Source: Dehalococcoidia bacterium UBA2160
GTDB lineage: Bacteria; Chloroflexota; Dehalococcoidia; Lucifugimonadales; UBA1123
Reading direction: 5' to 3'
DNA length: 24,367 bases
NCBI GenBank assembly: GCA_002328865.1
Contig: DCWO01000139.1
Coordinates: 1 to 24,367, forward strand
A program made the position numbers and the translations under genes. Numbering within the stretch: the stretch's first letter is position 1; each line of letters starts with the position of its first letter. Positions 15,797 through 23,353 of this stretch are shown here, piece after piece. The notes under the pieces were generated by a model. It searched no databases. It saw only the letters and a list, made by a program, of their open reading frames with translations, and was not told the DNA's origin.

Positions 15797-16672
15797 ATGA
15801 GAAAGCGTTTTCCTTTGAAGGGCGTGTTGATCGCCCTGCTTTCCTCAGTATTAGTCTTCGCGTTGGCCGCATGCGCGGGTAATCCAGGTAATCCAGGCGC
15901 CGCAGGTTTGCCTGGCAACCCCGGAAATCCGGGCGCTCAAGGCATCCAGGGACCTGCAGGTGAACCCGGACTCCCCGGACTTTCCGGTCATCCGGGAAAC
16001 CCCGGCGCTCCTGGCCCTCCCGGCCCCCAGGGCATCGCCGGTCTAGACGGAAGAGATGCGGTGTCTCCGATGGCTCGCGTAACCGTCAGCAAGGATACCA
16101 TCGCGACTGCGGGCGACTCGTTTTCAGTTTCGGGTTCTGGTTTCCAGGCCAATGAACCGGTGACTTTGTTGATTCAGGTCGATGAAGCCCTGCAGATTAT
16201 TCTCGGCGGAGCTCGTGGAGCCCAACTATCAGCTAACGCCGCCGGCGCCTTCATGATGAGCTTCGACGAGATTGGCGGGAAATCCGCCAGTCTCGGGAGA
16301 GCACTCGGACCCAGGGGATTGGCCGCAAATGGAATGTTGGGGAGTCGAGCCAGCACTCCTGTCTACATCGTTGATGAAGCGGCTGGACCCGCTCCTGCTG
16401 TGGACACCAGCCTCGCTGCTGGCGCTGCGGTAGTCGGTGATCGCATCTCACTGTGGGGCGCGGGCTTCAACAGCGGAGAAGCAGTGGTGATGCTGGCGGT
16501 CGGCGCATCTGGCGGCAGCGATCGAATAGTTGCTAGCGCCATGGCCAACGACTCCGGCGCGTTCTCGACCGATGCCACGAATACCCTGGACGCAGGCACG
16601 TACACGCTGCAGGCAATCGGTTCCGACGGTTCGACCGCGACGGCGCCATTGGTGATTCTAGAGAGCAAGTAG
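15797..16672 (+). CDS. Collagen-like repeat lipoprotein with two C-terminal beta-domains
   Basis: The 291-residue protein starts with a lipoprotein signal (FALAAC, Cys26 lipid anchor). From Gly28 to about residue 87 it has some 20 uninterrupted Gly-X-Y triplets rich in Pro and Asn (GNP, GLP, GPP), the bacterial collagen triple-helix pattern. Two similar Ig/IPT-like beta-repeats follow: ARVTVSKDTIATAGDSFSVSGSGF (about 93-160) and VVGDRISLWGAGFNSGEAVVML (about 212-290), each ending in a Gly-Ala-Phe segment (AGAFMMSF, SGAFSTDA). It probably forms a surface trimer with the collagen stalk next to the membrane. AGAGGGGG precedes the ATG, and a strong promoter and terminator flank it, so it is a monocistronic, likely abundant product. 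The ligand is unknown. Confidence 0.87.
   Translation: MRKRFPLKGVLIALLSSVLVFALAACAGNPGNPGAAGLPGNPGNPGAQGIQGPAGEPGLPGLSGHPGNPGAPGPPGPQGIAGLDGRDAVSPMARVTVSKDTIATAGDSFSVSGSGFQANEPVTLLIQVDEALQIILGGARGAQLSANAAGAFMMSFDEIGGKSASLGRALGPRGLAANGMLGSRASTPVYIVDEAAGPAPAVDTSLAAGAAVVGDRISLWGAGFNSGEAVVMLAVGASGGSDRIVASAMANDSGAFSTDATNTLDAGTYTLQAIGSDGSTATAPLVILESK
15878..16057 (+). repeat. Gly-X-Y coding repeat
   Basis: About 20 codon triplets beginning with glycine, including imperfect 9-base units of the type GGN AAY CCN, encode the collagen-like stalk. Such tracts can change length by slippage or recombination. Confidence 0.85.
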
Positions 16673-16723
16673 CGTCACTCCTAGCTTGGCCGGACGTAAG
16701 CCGAGAACAGCTTGAAACGGATG

Positions 16724-16761
16724 CGATGCCCCTGACGAACAACAGTCAGGGGCATCGTTTT
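16724..16761 (+). terminator. Rho-independent terminator of the collagen-like gene
   Basis: A perfect 13-bp stem (CGATGCCCCTGAC at 16724-16736 with 16745-16757) encloses an 8-base loop and is followed by TTTT. It lies 50 bases after the stop codon. Confidence 0.9.
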
Positions 16762-17524
16762 GTGGCGCAACCTCGCCGCCGTTCGCATTCACTCGCTTCG
16801 TGGCGCCCAGCGACACTGCAGCGTTGTTAGCGAGAGCGCTCTCCATATGGCCGCGCGGGTGCATGCGCTGCCCGATTGGTGATCCTCAAGCGGTAGAACA
16901 CTGGCGCGCCACCCGCTTCACCTTGGCCTTCGCAACCCATTCAGACTGTTTGAGTCTCGAATCGATGCCTCCAACCATAACGCGTTAGGGGCGTCGTGTG
17001 TTGCGTCAGGTTCTGCTCGCGCCCATCCCTTCGCAATCTTTGAGAAGCAGAAGCGTGGCGAGAGCGTAAAGACGACGCCTGCCAGATGTGACATCCCACG
17101 ACGCCCGCGGACGTTGGCCTGGCTGTTCACTAGGCGCCCTTTATTGAATCGCTGCGACGGCTATGTTCGGTTCGCGCGGCGGCAATGCGCGGTTCGCGAT
17201 CGGGCCGACATGCCTGGCGTGGGCACACTTCGCGGTTCGCACGGGCAGCTCCGCGTGCTACCCAAGCACAGGGCCATGAATGATGGACGGTCCTGCGTGG
17301 CAACTGTCCCAAATCCGTTGTCTTCGAAAGAGGCTACACGCCGACAAATACAGACCGCATGGGCCGCTCGACGGACCACTGGCCCGAACGATGCTACCAG
17401 CGTCGCAACTCACTAAATCCACAATGTCGTTCTGCGCGCCGCGAGTCCAGATCACACTTTCGAAGCAACCCGCTAGAAAGTCGATCCGGTTGGCCAAAGG
17501 GAACGCATCGATACTCCGTTCGCG
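16762..17524. other. Long intergenic region without a recognisable gene
   Basis: This stretch of about 760 bases separates two convergent genes. All frames are short or lack family features, codon bias or a ribosome-binding site. I see no tRNA or known structured RNA. Three direct copies of CGGTTCGC occur, with GGTTCGC cores at 17169, 17191 and 17234. The region could be decayed coding sequence or a site for an unrecognised element. Confidence 0.5.
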
Positions 17525-18772
17525 TCAGCTCGTTCGCGTCACCTTCAGCATCTTCATGCGTCTGCCCAGCGTTGACATCACCTCGATCCTGAGGCCGTCG
17601 TACTGGACGAAGTCGCCAACGCTGGGAATCGTGCCCAAGCGCTCAAACACGAACCCACCGACAGTGTCGAATCCGTCGTTTTCCACTGAGACCTGAAGCG
17701 CCTCGTTGAACTCGTCAATATTGAGCCGGGCATCGACTAGGTATTCATCGATCCCGATTGGTTGGATTTCCGGCTCGCTGACGTCGAACTCGTCCTGAAT
17801 TTCGCCCACGATCTCCTCGAGCAAATCTTCGATAGTGACGATGCCTTCGACGCCGCCGTACTCGTCGACGACAACCGCGAGGTGGACCCGTTTTTCTTGG
17901 AACTCGTCCAGCAGTTCCTCGAGGGTTTTCGACTCCGGAATAAACAGGGTGGGCCTCGCGACCTGCAACGCGGTCAGCTCGGACAAAGCCTCGCTGTCGG
18001 AGAGGTACTGCAGAATGTCTCGAGCGTGAGCGATGCCGTCGATGTGGTCTAAATCGGTCGTGAACACCGGGATTCGACTATGGCCTCCCTCAAGCATCTG
18101 TTCCGCCAGAAGGTTGATGGGCGTGTCGGCTTCGGCGGCGACCACGTCAACCCTGGGGACCATGATCTCGCGCGCGACGGTGGTGTCGAGTTGCACGACC
18201 GCCTTGATCATGCGCACCTCGTGTTCGTCCAGGGCTTCAGGCGTCGTCGTGACGTCAAGGTCCAACTCGATGCCCCGATCTTCCGATGGGTCCTCGCTCT
18301 GAGGGTTCCAGGGAAAGCCTCTGAGCAGGACGGATTGCGCCAGCAGTATCGGGTACAGCGGAAACGACAAAGCGCGCGTCAAACGGTAAGCCGTGGACAT
18401 CAATGCGTTGGACCAGACTATCGCCACCGCACGCGAGACAGCCAGAAGAAGCCCCAACCCGGCCAATGTGCCGGTCTCCACAACGGAGATCAGAACCCAG
18501 TTGGTGCCTGATCGGGATACGACGAGGGCAGCCATGGACAGCACGGTTGCGGTGACTGCTGCGAGGTTCAAAAGCCGGAGAGGAGCGGTAGGGCCGCCGG
18601 GGATGTGGCGCAAAACCTCCATGTCGCGGTCGTCTTCGACCGGCTCCGGACTGAGAATTCCGGTCCGGACTCGTAGAGTGAAGGCGATGACGGTCGCGGC
18701 GATTTCAGTCATGCCGAACACGGCAATTGAAATCGCCAGCGCTAACGCCGATAACGTACTGTCAGTCTCCAA
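17525..18772 (-). CDS. CorC/HlyC (hemolysin-C-like, CNNM/CBS) membrane protein
   Basis: The 415-residue protein has a degenerate CNNM-like N-terminal membrane region of about four helices (residues 8-32, 68-85, 92-118, 125-150). A tandem CBS pair follows (about 195-260 and 265-325, with MVPRVDV...GHSRIPVF and VVDEYGGVEGIVTIEDLLEEIVGEI), then a C-terminal CorC_HlyC/transporter-associated domain (335-412, FDTVGGFVFERLG). Such proteins bind adenine nucleotides and are linked to Mg2+/Co2+ efflux or membrane homeostasis; the hemolysin name is historical. The earliest start is TTG 18772, as an in-frame stop lies four codons upstream, and no good ribosome-binding site is seen. It is 47 bases downstream of glmU, in the same direction. 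Confidence 0.88.
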   Translation of the reverse strand: METDSTLSALALAISIAVFGMTEIAATVIAFTLRVRTGILSPEPVEDDRDMEVLRHIPGGPTAPLRLLNLAAVTATVLSMAALVVSRSGTNWVLISVVETGTLAGLGLLLAVSRAVAIVWSNALMSTAYRLTRALSFPLYPILLAQSVLLRGFPWNPQSEDPSEDRGIELDLDVTTTPEALDEHEVRMIKAVVQLDTTVAREIMVPRVDVVAAEADTPINLLAEQMLEGGHSRIPVFTTDLDHIDGIAHARDILQYLSDSEALSELTALQVARPTLFIPESKTLEELLDEFQEKRVHLAVVVDEYGGVEGIVTIEDLLEEIVGEIQDEFDVSEPEIQPIGIDEYLVDARLNIDEFNEALQVSVENDGFDTVGGFVFERLGTIPSVGDFVQYDGLRIEVMSTLGRRMKMLKVTRTS

Positions 18773-18819
18773 TGCAGTCGCTCAGAAATGCCCCTTGGGC
18801 AATTGCCCGTGTTGCGGGC

Positions 18820-20172
18820 CTATGGGTCCGGTCGCTTTCTCGCTATGATCCTAGCTGGAGCGCCGATCGCTCCAGAATCGGGCGGGACGTCCTTGTTGAT
18901 GACCGAACCCGTGCCGGTGTAGGATCTTGCGCCTATCGTTACAGGCGCGACCAACATGGTGTCGCACCCGATGAACGCGTCGTCGCCGATTATGGTGAGA
19001 TTCTTTTTTTCGCCGTCGAAGTTGCACGTTATCGAGCCCGCGCCGATATTGACGTTCGAGCCGATCTTTGCATCACCCAAATAACTGAAATGTCCTGATT
19101 TCGCCCCTCTGCCCAACCGGCTGTTCTTGACTTCGCAGTAATTGCCGATGTGGACGTTCGACTCCAGGTAGGTCCCGGCGCGCAGATGGCTGAACGGGCC
19201 AACATCGACGTGATCCTCGAGGACGGCTTCATTGATGACCGACGCCCGTATTTTGCAGTCGGAGCCCAGCGTCGAATCAGACACGATCGCGTTTGGCCCG
19301 ATTTCGCATCGCTGGCCGATCGCCGTGCGCCCGTTTATGTGCGTGTTGGGGAGTATGACAGCGTCCTGACCGATGGCAGCGGCGTAGTCGATGTACACCG
19401 AGTCGGGGTCGGGCATCGTCACGCCCTCGAGCATCCAGTGTTCACGGATGCGTTTCCGCAGCACGCCCTCGGCGCGAGCGAGCTCAATCCTGTTGTTTAT
19501 CCCAAACGCTTCCGCTCCATCCGTTGTTTGGACCGATTCGACGGTGAGTCCTTGCTTTGACGCGACGTCCACCAACTCGGTGAGGAATATCTCGCCGGTT
19601 TCGGAAGGCTGAAGCGTGGGAAGGGTGTCCCACAGCCAGCGGGACTGGACACAGTAGACCCCGGCGTTGATCTCCGTTAGGGCCGCAATCCGGTTGGAGG
19701 ACACTTTCTCTTCGACGACCTCCGTGATCGCCCCGTCGCCGGCCCTGACCACACGGCCGAGGCCGTCAGGCTCGGTGAGGGTCGACGTCAAGAGAGTGAG
19801 GACCGCTTCCTTCTCCGCATGGCGCTGCAAGAGAGCCTTGAGAGTCTCCGGCTTGACGAGAGGCACGTCCCCGTTGAGCAACACTACGTCCCCATTCGTG
19901 GGGACCATGCCGCGGGCTTGCAATACCGCATGACCGGTTCCAAGAGGTTCGTCCTGAACTGCGTATCGAACCGAATCGTCAAGCGTGTCTCGAACCGCCG
20001 CCGCGTTGGGCGCGGTCACGACGACGACGGGACCGATGCCGGCCGAAGTCGCGTTGTCGACGACAATGCCCACCATCGCGCGGCCGCACAACGCGTGCAG
20101 CACTTTGGGGGTGTCGGACCTCATTCGCCTGCCCTGACCGGCGGCCAGGACGATCGCCGGTGGAGTGATCAT
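18820..20172 (-). CDS. glmU: Bifunctional UDP-GlcNAc pyrophosphorylase / glucosamine-1-phosphate acetyltransferase
   Basis: The 450-residue enzyme makes UDP-N-acetylglucosamine for peptidoglycan and glycans. The N-terminal uridylyltransferase begins with LAAGQGRRMRSDTPKVLH and contains DEPLGTGHAV and LNGDVPL. The C-terminal left-handed beta-helix carries hexapeptide repeats (IGQRCEIGPNAIVSDSTLG). The catalytic His361 lies in KSGHFSYLGDAKIG, and GAPARI ends the helix. Length is normal. ATG 20172 is fixed by the conserved N-terminus but has no Shine-Dalgarno sequence; the preceding bases are a U tract and GGCCCC. A promoter, a terminator-like hairpin and a possible overlapping leader frame precede it. 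Confidence 0.97.
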   Translation of the reverse strand: MITPPAIVLAAGQGRRMRSDTPKVLHALCGRAMVGIVVDNATSAGIGPVVVVTAPNAAAVRDTLDDSVRYAVQDEPLGTGHAVLQARGMVPTNGDVVLLNGDVPLVKPETLKALLQRHAEKEAVLTLLTSTLTEPDGLGRVVRAGDGAITEVVEEKVSSNRIAALTEINAGVYCVQSRWLWDTLPTLQPSETGEIFLTELVDVASKQGLTVESVQTTDGAEAFGINNRIELARAEGVLRKRIREHWMLEGVTMPDPDSVYIDYAAAIGQDAVILPNTHINGRTAIGQRCEIGPNAIVSDSTLGSDCKIRASVINEAVLEDHVDVGPFSHLRAGTYLESNVHIGNYCEVKNSRLGRGAKSGHFSYLGDAKIGSNVNIGAGSITCNFDGEKKNLTIIGDDAFIGCDTMLVAPVTIGARSYTGTGSVINKDVPPDSGAIGAPARIIARKRPDP

Positions 20173-20261
20173 GGGGCCAAAAACAAAAAACGCCTCTTTG
20201 AGGCGCCGCCGAAGCCGCGCCGAGGCGCAATGACTTTAGGAGATATGTCGGATTCGTCCAC
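20169..20261 (-). CDS. Possible glmU leader peptide (speculative)
   Basis: A 30-codon frame opens with GTG at 20261, runs through the hairpin, and ends in TGA overlapping the glmU start as ATGA. The product begins MDESDISPKVIAPRRGF and ends KRRFLFLAP. It has no Shine-Dalgarno sequence, but the predicted transcript start is only a few bases upstream, so it would be read as a leaderless frame. Termination-reinitiation at ATGA could explain how glmU is translated without its own ribosome-binding site. The frame may equally be chance. Confidence 0.25.
   Translation of the reverse strand: MDESDISPKVIAPRRGFGGASKRRFLFLAP
20179..20229 (-). promoter_or_regulatory. Terminator-like hairpin with alternative fold in the glmU leader
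   Basis: On the minus strand GCGCCTC-AAA-GAGGCGT (20206-20190, 7 bp with one G-U pair) is followed by TTTTTTGTTTTT (to 20179), ending six bases before the glmU ATG. An upstream GGCGC (20221-20217) can instead pair with GCGCC (20206-20202), which overlaps the terminator's 5' arm, and a second GCGCCTC copy lies at 20228-20222. Two mutually exclusive folds are the layout of an attenuator. The regulator, if any, is unknown. Confidence 0.6.
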
Positions 20262-20270
20262 TGTGTCGCA

Positions 20271-20299
20271 ATGCTAGCAGAGGGCATATGTCGTGTCAA
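20271..20299 (-). promoter_or_regulatory. glmU promoter
   Basis: On the minus strand a perfect TTGACA (20299-20294) is followed after 17 bases by TAGCAT (20276-20271), preceded by the TGC of an extended -10. The start site would be near 20264, so the hairpin leader of about 90 bases is transcribed. Confidence 0.72.
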
Positions 20300-20578
20300 T
20301 CATCCGTGACTGACAGCCTCGTGCACCTCTCGGCAATCCCGCTCGCAACGAAAGCCCGATTAAGGCACGATGAAGAATGTCCGGGACGGGTGATCCGGCA
20401 GAGAGCCGGCACGCGTGAACGATAGGCAGTGCAACTCGATATCGGGCGGCTCCGCGTCGAACGGCGGCCTGACTACGAAAGAGCGAATTCGTGAACCCCA
20501 AGGTAGCTCACCCAAGACCGCCTTTGTAGTAGAATCAAGGCTACTGCGGTTCCGTCGGATTGATTTTTGCGGGGAGCA
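20300..20578. other. Divergent intergenic region
   Basis: This is the remainder of the 406-base gap between glmU and the DUF4178-like gene. No gene is apparent. TAGAAT at 20530-20535 is a possible -10 for the plus-strand pair, without a convincing -35. Confidence 0.4.
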
Positions 20579-21151
20579 ATGTTCAGATCGCTGTTCGGAA
20601 AACGAAAACGTCGCTCAGATCCCGGTCAGGCGCCGAAAGACGACTCGATCAGGTCGGCGGGCGTGGACGACGTGGTGGTCATACCCGGGTTCTCCCCGAC
20701 GTTCGAGGACGCCTACTTCATCGTCGAGAGCAAGAATCGACTTGAGAGCGCCTTTGGCAAGGCGTACGAGCTCATCGCAGTTGACGGCGACCGGCGAGTC
20801 TCCATCGAGTGGCACGACGGCGCCGAACTGTTGATCGTCGTCACCGAGCATGACGATGCACTGGGGTTGTCCGAAGTCGGATTGGACGAACGAACTCTAT
20901 CTGAGTGGGACGATAACAAATCCATAGAGAACTTCGTGGAGTATGACGGCCGGAAATACTTCTACCGGAACAGCTACGAGGTCTTGTATTACAAGGACGA
21001 CGTTGGCGCCGGCGAAGGGTTCTGGCTTTGGGACTTCGGGACCGAAGACGGAGAGCACGGCCTTTCTGCAGTCAAGTGGGAAGGCAGACCGTTTGAAGCC
21101 TACATATCCGTCACCGTGTCCCCGCACATTGTTCGCGTGTATGGCAAGTAG
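20579..21151 (+). CDS. Conserved hypothetical protein, possibly DUF4178-like, partner of DUF350 protein
   Basis: The 190-residue soluble protein starts at ATG 20579 (MFRSLFGKRKRR, a basic N-terminus common in this type of protein) with GGGGAG just upstream; a TTG at 20567 is in frame but less likely. The body is rich in beta-strand and aromatic residues: FGKAYELIAVDGDRRVSIEWHDG, KYFYRNSYEVLYYKDD, and FWLWDFGTEDGEHGLSAVKWEGRPFEAYISVTVSPH. The pattern of W/Y/F and acidic residues resembles DUF4178/DUF2491-type proteins, which are often beside DUF350 genes, as here. No catalytic motif is evident. The family name is a tentative match from memory; the association with the next gene, 25 bases downstream, is seen. 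Confidence 0.6.
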   Translation: MFRSLFGKRKRRSDPGQAPKDDSIRSAGVDDVVVIPGFSPTFEDAYFIVESKNRLESAFGKAYELIAVDGDRRVSIEWHDGAELLIVVTEHDDALGLSEVGLDERTLSEWDDNKSIENFVEYDGRKYFYRNSYEVLYYKDDVGAGEGFWLWDFGTEDGEHGLSAVKWEGRPFEAYISVTVSPHIVRVYGK

Positions 21152-21176
21152 AGCCGGGCTGTAGAAGGGGGAGATT

Positions 21177-22064
21177 ATGGCTGACGCATTCGTCGACGTA
21201 CTGGAGCAGATTCCAAGAGGCCTCGTATACGTCGGGATGGGCATCGTCCTGCTCGTCTTCGCAAGGCTCGTCCAGGATTTTCTCACGCCCTACAAGATTC
21301 AAGAGCAGCTCAGGACTCACGACAACGTGGCTCTTGCGCTGAGCATCACAGGATACTATCTGGGCATCGTCATCGTCTTCCTTGGCGCAATGTACCAGCC
21401 GTTCAGGTTGATCCTGGACTCGGGTCTCGGTTTCACGTCAGACTACTGGGAAGATGTCCTCAGAGTGCTGATCTACACGGGCATCGGCATCGTGATCCTG
21501 AACGTAGCCCGCATGGTAGTCGACAAACTCGTGCTGCACCAGTTCAGCACAGAGAAGGAGATCATCGACGACCACAATGTTGGCACCGGGGCCGTCGAGG
21601 CAGCCGTCTACGTCGCGGTCGGCTTGATCATCGCCGGCTCCATCTCCGGCGAGGGCGGTGGCCCCGAGACCTCCCTGGCATTCCTGGGATTGGGTCTGGC
21701 CGCGTTAATCCTGTACACGCTGTTCTATGAAATGACGACCTCGTACGACCTGCACGACGAAATCGAACACGGCAATGCGGCAGTGGGTGTGGCGCTGGCA
21801 GGCAACCTCGTCGCCATCGGGCTGGTTGTGTTCAAGGCTGTCTTCGGAGAATTCACGACCTGGGAGGATGCGCTGGCCGGCTTCTTGGTATACGCAGTGG
21901 TTGGCTTTGTCCTGCTCTTTGTGGTCCGCAGAATCACCGATCTGGTGCTGTTCCCTAAGGTCTCCGTGGCCCACGAGCTTGCGGTGGACCGGAACCTTGG
22001 CGTCGCCTTCATCGTGAGCGCGATGGTCATCAGCGTGAGCCTGATACTGTTCTTTGCGCTGTAG
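21177..22064 (+). CDS. Duplicated DUF350 (YjfL/UPF0719-like) membrane protein
   Basis: The 295-residue protein has eight predicted membrane helices arranged as two DUF350 units of four. Each unit has the signature of a charged loop followed by an Asn-starting helix: IQEQLRTHDNVALALSITGYYLG (about 41-63) and LHDEIEHGNAAVGVALAGNLVAIG (about 193-216). Helices lie near 11-36, 50-72, 98-120, 143-160, 170-188, 200-223, 230-255 and 275-294. ATG 21177 follows AAGGGGGAG. The function of DUF350 proteins is unknown; relatives occur with PspA-like and DUF4178/DUF2491 proteins in envelope-stress-like operons. Here only the upstream soluble partner is present. Confidence 0.82.
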   Translation: MADAFVDVLEQIPRGLVYVGMGIVLLVFARLVQDFLTPYKIQEQLRTHDNVALALSITGYYLGIVIVFLGAMYQPFRLILDSGLGFTSDYWEDVLRVLIYTGIGIVILNVARMVVDKLVLHQFSTEKEIIDDHNVGTGAVEAAVYVAVGLIIAGSISGEGGGPETSLAFLGLGLAALILYTLFYEMTTSYDLHDEIEHGNAAVGVALAGNLVAIGLVVFKAVFGEFTTWEDALAGFLVYAVVGFVLLFVVRRITDLVLFPKVSVAHELAVDRNLGVAFIVSAMVISVSLILFFAL

Positions 22065-22469
22065 CTGTTCGGACCGACACCTGGTTACGCGGATGGCATA
22101 TCGGGTCGGAGCGCTGGCGGCTGGCGGTTGAACCGGCGGCGTGCGTAGTTATCGCGTGGCTTTGAGCGATGTGAGTGGCGTGCGTAGCACGGGTCCAGAC
22201 GCTCGGAATAATCCGGCCGAGACCTTCAGTTGAGACAGCCCCGGCTTCCACAGCGGCGTGATTTCGTCTAGGCTGTTGGCGTCTCATGCCGTTGGCGATT
22301 GCGGCGCCGCGTAGTTCCGAGTTGGTCGAGATGTCGCCGAGATAGGATGCCGCGTCGACGGTACGGATGTGTTTGCCGCTTTGACGCGCCTATCTGGAAT
22401 TCGAACTGCGTCATCTGATCCAACGAATACAAAGCCTTCGCGAGTCAGGTCGCGCGGGCGAGGTGATAA
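22065..22469. other. Intergenic region without a recognisable gene
   Basis: About 400 bases separate the DUF350 gene from the TPR gene. No coding frame with family features, no RNA gene and no clear terminator are seen. GGCGTGCGTAG occurs twice (near 22137 and 22188). A TTGACG at 22381 lacks a matching -10. Confidence 0.45.
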
Positions 22470-23303
22470 TTGAAGAGACATCTGATACTCACATTGGCCG
22501 CGTCTATCGCGGCGCTGTTAATCGCGGCATGCGGGGGGACGAACGAAGCCGAGAGGTTCTTCAATGACGGCGTGGAAATCCAAGAACTCGGATTTCCGAA
22601 AGAAGCCATCGAACAGTACGACAAGGCCATCTTGGAAGACCCTGAGTTCGCTTCGGCGTACATGAATCGCGGCAACGCCTACGACACCCTGGGAGAACCC
22701 GAGCGGGCCATTGAAGACTACGACGAGGCCATCAGATTGGACCCCCAAGCTGTCGCCTACGTGAATCGCGGCATTGCCTACGACGGCTTGGGACAACTTG
22801 AACGCGCCTTCGAAGATTACGACGAGGCGATCAAACTCGATCCTGAACTCGCCGGCGCCTACTACAACCGAAGCATTCTCAACGCCAAAAAGGGCGAATA
22901 CCAATTCGCTGTCGAAGACCTCGACCGCGTCATCCAACTCAATCCGGGAGATGCCCAGGCATACATGAACCGAGGCTTCGTCCGAGACAACCTCGGACAG
23001 CCCGAGATGGCTCTCGAAAACTACAATGAAGCCATCCGATTGAGTCCCAGGTTTGCCATGGCCTACGTCAACAGGAGCATCGTCTACCTCGATATGGGCA
23101 ACAACGAAGGGGCGGTCGACGATCTTACCGTTGCCATCAGAATCGATCCACAACTCACACAAGCATATGCCAGCCGTGTTATTGCGTATACTCTCCTCGG
23201 TCGAGACACAGAGGCTGAGCAAGATCTCGTCCGGCTCGAGGATCTTGGTTTCGGCCGGGCGATGCTGGATGCGGAGGTCGCCAGAATCAAGGCGGCGCGT
23301 TAA
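22470..23303 (+). CDS. TPR-repeat lipoprotein
   Basis: The 277-residue protein starts at TTG 22470 with GAGGTGA 3 bases upstream. A lipoprotein signal ends at Cys21 (LLIAAC), so it is anchored outside the membrane. Seven tetratricopeptide repeats of 33-34 residues fill the rest, of the form A-x-AYxNRGxAYxxLGxxExAxExYxEAIxLDP, starting near residues 27, 61, 94, 128, 162, 196 and 230. The second repeat is one residue short. TPR arrays form a protein-binding superhelix; the partner is unknown. The conserved NRG form is typical of envelope TPR lipoproteins. It is convergent with the last gene, 50 bases away. Confidence 0.9.
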   Translation: MKRHLILTLAASIAALLIAACGGTNEAERFFNDGVEIQELGFPKEAIEQYDKAILEDPEFASAYMNRGNAYDTLGEPERAIEDYDEAIRLDPQAVAYVNRGIAYDGLGQLERAFEDYDEAIKLDPELAGAYYNRSILNAKKGEYQFAVEDLDRVIQLNPGDAQAYMNRGFVRDNLGQPEMALENYNEAIRLSPRFAMAYVNRSIVYLDMGNNEGAVDDLTVAIRIDPQLTQAYASRVIAYTLLGRDTEAEQDLVRLEDLGFGRAMLDAEVARIKAAR

Positions 23304-23353
23304 CCGTTGGTGGGCGAGCGCTTAGCGCCGACCGCGATGTCGTGGGCCCTACG

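Noticed and set aside
17280..17696. Plus-strand open frame of 138 codons running into the CorC/HlyC-like gene
   Set aside because: It has no ribosome-binding site or domain features, and half of it is antisense to a well-supported gene.
22470..23303. Tandem DNA repeats as a CRISPR or satellite
   Set aside because: The periodicity of about 102 bases is explained by the protein's TPR repeats; there are no identical repeats with unique spacers.
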